Positions 54,201 through 60,200 of a DNA stretch of 64,000 nucleotides are shown here, one piece after another. This DNA is from Cyrtodaria siliqua. Its lineage: Eukaryota; Mollusca; Bivalvia; Adapedonta; Hiatellidae. A program made the translations under genes and the position numbers. Location of the stretch: positions 1 to 64,000 of the forward strand of contig JAWPHD010011229.1 of the NCBI GenBank assembly GCA_037043455.1, given 5' to 3'. The notes beneath the pieces are model-generated. The model ran no database searches, was not told the DNA's origin, and saw only the letters and a list, made by a program, of their open reading frames with translations. Every line of letters starts with the position of its first letter. Within the stretch, counting starts at the first letter, position 1.

Positions 54201-57200
54201 AAAATCAATATGGCTCCCCTACCACACTTTGTGTGGGGGAGCCATAAATAGATTATTTAACTGCTGGGTTTGATTATAGGGAGGCGTGTTTCGTTTTTTC
54301 ACTCACTAGCATCTGCGCGTTTCTGAATAGAACCGGATGTCTACCGTCTCCTATCCGAAGGGTTTCCCAATAATTGATCTAAGCAGTTAAATAATCCATA
54401 TTTAACACCAATTCATATCGAATTTTGTTTCTTACTTGACATATTTATATACCTATTGCACCTTTTCTATTTAAAGTGTTATTTTTAATTGACAAGTGAT
54501 TTAAAAAATAGGAACAGTCTTGCAATTGTTTATTGCAGAGTAATTTACCTTGATGGACATAGAACATGTATACCATTGTCTCTCCATCAGAACAGATAGG
54601 GAACTAGCAGTTGGTAATTGTTATTGAATGATAGTGATAATGTTAATTGCTTACTAACATATTTTTCAGGCACGATTGGTTCCTGCTACTGTAATATATT
54701 TCGGGTGTGACCAGCACAGAGGTAGGTTTTTTAAGAACTTTTAACTTGTACAAATTGTACACTCGTAACAAACACCAAATTGACGTTCATTTATTAGAGT
54801 AATTCAGATATGCGTTGAAAATAGTACTTTTAAAGTACAGTGTAGTGTAATGGTTAGAACTGTGGCTTAGTAATCTAGGGGTCATGCAGTTTATCCAAGC
54901 CTGGACCGAGTTTAGATAAGAAAGTCCTTCTGATAATACTTATAACCTGACGTCTCCACATTCAGTCCAATGTGCCATGACAACTATGCACACACAGTAG
55001 TTCACACTCAAATGTGCAATGCCTAAACAGTTTCTCCTCTTGGCACACTGACTATAAACTTTAAAGTACACCTATAACTTTCAACACAAATCTTACATTT
55101 CTTATTGAATGTAAAAGAGAATTTTATTGTTTTGGAGAATTTCAGTTAAATCTTCCTAATTGGTTAAATATGGGTTTAAAACGGGGACCTTTTACTATTA
55201 AAATCTATACAACTTCTGATGCTAGATCTGACATATGAATAATTTCTGTGAATCCATGTCTGCTATGCATAGTGCTTTATCTTTGGATTACTCTGTATCA
55301 AAAGAAGGCTCTACCAAGATTTTTTTTGTCGATTACAGTGAAACTTCAAACATCACCATCAAGTTAAGGATTTATGTAACCTTTTATGTAATCTCATTGA
55401 GATCGCATTTGAAAAATATAAAAATTATATTTTCACTTCAAATATTTTCAAACTTCAAATATTCTTGAATATTTTTACATTTAACATCCAGTTTAATATG
55501 TTTACACATTTATCTAGAAAGTGCTACCCTTGATTTATAAATGCCTACTTGATAAGTTTGTGAATTAGTTAATACATACATGACCTTGAGTATTACATAA
55601 GCCCAGTATGGATCAATACGTACATGTATTAAGTTTGCATTCAAGTATAGCACTGCATAGATAAAAGTGTAAACATATTAAACTGCTAGTTACATGTAAA
55701 TATATTTAGAATTATTTGAGTTTCAGTGTTTTTTTCTTCTGTTAATGAAAGTGTGGGATTCCACAAAATGGGACATAATCTTTAAGATGTGGATCCTAAT
55801 GAGTAGTAGTAGTTAAGTGTTTCTTTAGCCTCGCCGTATGGGGTAAAGAAAAACTTAACTACTACTACTCTTGTAATGAACTTTTTTCAGTGTGACTATT
55901 TACCTGAGTTATATACCTTTGAACTTTGAATTTCTTTTAAAATAAATTTGTTTGCTCAACTCCTCCTAGGTTTGTTTGCCATTGCAATACAACTTCACAC
56001 ATCATCACCACAAACTGAAGATTTACAAACTGTAATGAATTTTGACTGACTTTTTATCATAGTTATGTCCCTTTGAACTTTAATTTCCATGAAAATAAGC
56101 TTATGTGTGGATTGTGATGAATTTAATAGATCTTATTAAAACATGTACATACTCTCGCAAAAGTTACTGTTTCAAATAAAAAAGTTATTACACGATTAAA
56201 TAAAAACTTAATCCTTCTAAAATAATTGGGCATTTCAGATCATGTATGCAGTACTAGTAAGCATTCTGTATAACCACAAAATAATTTATAAGTATTCAGT
56301 GATGAGAAATGATGTGAGAAGATACATATTTCATTGTTTCCGAGTTAAATGTGTCGGTGTTTCCGTGTTTTGCAGAACACTATTTGTCTGATGCTGTTAT
56401 GTCAGAAGTAGGCCCCAGGTTAAAGGCAGACCAGATTGTGGCAGAATGGTAAGATTAACCTTCATAGCTAATAATGAGAAAATAAAAAAGGAACCAGATG
56501 TTTTATATTATATAACTAGATTATCCATCTCTTCATGCTGTTGTTAAAAATAAATCCAACAGAGGTTCTGTTATCATTGGATTTCTTTTCAAAATCACCA
56601 ACTTTTGCAAGGGGAAATGTAAGTTTGACACTGTGAGAAGTAAAATCTTCCAATTCAACACATTCTGTGCATGGTATCAAATATATAGAGGATATTTGTT
56701 GTTTTGGAATGAATAAATAGAGATTATTTAACTGCTGGGATCGATTATAGGGAAATCCTTCATGTGATGTTCTTTTCACGAACGAGCGTATGCGAGTGAG
56801 TGAAAAAATAAAACACGCCTACCATCGAGAGAAGGATTTCCCTGTAATCGAATACAGCAGTTAAATAATCTATTTATTACATTTTAAATCAGTTTGTGCA
56901 TGATTCTAACCGGAATTATTCGCTTTATTGAACTTATCAGCAGATGACGCAGACGTTGACGTCAGCACCACCTTATTGACGTCATAGCTGAGTGTCACAG
57001 TTAGTTATTTTTGTGTTCGAAGTTAGTTAATAATATTTAGCGATTATGAATATTCTTTCACTGAGAAATCCCAATCTTTCACCGATGAAAATGTAATAAC
57101 AGATCTTATTTCATCGAGAAGTGTGAAAACTTTATAATTTCATGAATGCAAAGCACAAGTGAAAATATTGAAGTTTGATCACATCGAGATGAAATAGAAT

Positions 57201-60200
57201 CTGTTATTCACAAAACCACACATTTTCTTTTTATTTTATGCTCTATAATCAACGTGTACTGCAGTATGCAGAAAAAATAAATAAAATTTGATGACGCCAT
57301 TGGCTTAGTATGATAAAATTACTGTTTTTAATTCCCCATAACTACTAAACTACTTGACCGATTTCAATAATCTACGCATCATTTTCTTAGTTAATTTATT
57401 TCCAATCCAATAATATAACTTTTATAGCAACTTTATGGAAAAAGTAATTTTGGAGAAAAAAAACGACCAACTGACAATTTCACTGCAAATGACAACAATT
57501 CTGAAATATTTTCTACTTTCGCCACAGTGAAATTTCCCAATTTTGAGACAAATTTCGCAAAAGAAAGAGAAAAAAAAAGTAGCGAAAGTATGGCAAGTAT
57601 GGAGTACAAAATGTTTTAAATGCCTTAGTTGACCTTGGTGTACTGTAACAACAAAGATACAATAAGGGAACGAAGGTATGAAAAATCTTGCAAAATCTTG
57701 CTGAAATCCCCCAACTGTGACGGTATGGGTTATGTTTCCAATATATGGAAAAAACACTTGACCATTTTCATAGAATAAATGTAACATAGAAAACAGATTA
57801 TGTTTGTTAATGTTTTTATTTATACATTATTTCATATAATTATATGTGATACATGTCAGTAAGTGTGATAACATCAAATATGCCAATGCCTTATCCAGCA
57901 ACAGTAAAAGATGTGTGATCCTATGATGACCATAACTTTTAATTTATTACACTGTTTTACAGCTATAGCATATTCATAATTTTCCATTGCCGAGATGTTG
58001 AGATTTTACTTTATTAGATTCATTACTTTATTATTTATTGTACGTGATAAAATTTGTATTTCTCGGTTTCATACACACAAAGAAGAGCGACAACTATGTT
58101 ATTTTACGGTAACTAGATTGTTCCATTAATTCCCCGCGTATTTATCATCCATTGGAAGCGCCATGTTACACGACGTCACTTTTTAAACCGTTAACGTCAC
58201 AGAACGAAAGTTAATAAACATTTTGGTAAATATACGTCACGAAGACAAACTCACCAGTAATTTTAATTTCAACAAACTTTCCATGCTCCCAAACCTTGCA
58301 CTCCTCCGATATAAAATCTACATAAACAAGCTGAGAACGTTTGACATTGTACAGCGTATACAGCGCAAGCTATATGACATAAGCAATGTCTTAATTGTTT
58401 GTCACTTGACTACTCCTAGTGTATTTAAACATACTGTACCGCGCAGAACTTTACATACGGGGCGCCCAATGGAACAGCCTGTAAACATAGCAGCCCGATT
58501 ACCTTGACCTCCGAGATAATATAGTGCCCCCACAATAGCGTAAACAATGGGGTTATTGTCGTGTTAGAATCGAAATAATAAATGCGTACCTGTATTTAAT
58601 CGGTGAATAAAATACAGTAAGTCGTTCGGATGCGAGTAATTAAATCACGAGTTATTATTATTATTTCTTAAATAAAAAAAAAAGATATTTTTCAAGATTA
58701 GATTTTGAAAGATATATAATATTATATTGAATCAGTGTGCATGAAATATGAAGGGTTTTAAAAGAATCACACTGTAAATACCTGTACTTTAATTTTTACA
58801 ATAAACTTTGAGTTTGAGTCTTTTACAAACCAAAATTTAGAGGTGTGTCAAACTTGTGGTCACTGATTGGTCGGTCAGTTTTGCTGATGCTTTATCAAAA
58901 TTATGAATATTAATACTTCAGTTTAAACTCGCCGTCCAGTGACGGCCAGTGTTCCTCCTCCCAGTCGTCCAGTTCCTCATCTAAAGGCAAACAACCAGTG
59001 TCACGTAGATCACAGGAGTCATTAGCACAATCATCGTGGTCATCGTCCACATCATCGCCATCATCGTCAACTCCTACAACGCAAGGTCAAGAAAAATCAG
59101 TCCCAAAATGGTTCAAAGGTGGTAAGTAGTCTTTGTGCTACGTATGTATAAATCATTGGAACTTATTTTATTTTGGATTTATAAGTGGGTATATTTATTT
59201 AGTCTTGATCATCTGGGAAGCTTGCTATCAGTCTAGATCATCTGGGAAGCTTGCTATTTTTTTAAAGATAGAAGTCTAGAACCTTCCTTCTAAAAATGTT
59301 TTGACGCGGCAGCCATTTTAATAAGTTCTGGTATCGTTTCTGATACAGACACTCTTTCTATCCAAGATATACAGACAATAAATTAATAAAGAGGGAAACT
59401 TCTTCATTATATCAGCCAATTTAAATGTGAATGTTCTAAAATACAATATTAAAAAAATAATAATTACAGACATGTGTTTCCGGTTTCTTTTTTTTTTCCT
59501 GCACAAAGGGTCGAAACGTTTGTATTTACAACGAAGCGTCGAAGATGATGACTAATATTTTGTCTTCAGTCTCATACTTGTGTTTTGTTCAGGTAAAGCT
59601 TAGTTATTATTGAGGTAGGCCGAGGGTGAGAAGAATAGCCAAGTATTGGTCAGTAATTGTGATTATCCAACACCTATGTCACCACTTTAGTATATATTGA
59701 TTATGATACCGATGAAGTACTGATGCCATTTTTTGCCGCCGCATCTCTCAGTTTATTTTCATCCATTTAAAAAGTATGGTCCTATGTTCAAGATGCTATT
59801 TTTTTTAAATCAAACTCTGTTGTGTACTGGGTTATTAAAGAAACAATTTACAAAGTTTATACACATTTTGATAGTGTGGATGGCATCCGTAAATGTGGCC
59901 TTGACACAGAATGCAACTGGAGAAATCCCATGTTTACATGTTGGCAACTTTAATACCATCTCACATAAAATCTTACAGTGTATAACAGTGGAATGGTACA
60001 GGGTTGCCTTTTGCTGAGTAGCAACAGCATTACACAGACATGTTTTATATAATCCTGTGTTTGTCTTATAACAACTGTAAATTAAATATAAATCTAATAC
60101 TAGCACATCCATGGCCGAGATAGTAAAGATTCAAACACTTTCTCGTCTCTTACTAACTACTGCAGTTCCCACTGGGAGATAGACTTGTCAGGTCAGAAAG

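Noticed and set aside
57422..57787. 121-codon minus-strand frame in intron 16
   Set aside because: It is rich in Phe from A/T runs, with no recognisable domain or splice context.
58223..58507. 94-codon plus-strand frame in intron 16
   Set aside because: No family recognised and no splice sites linking it to the ASPSCR1 frame.
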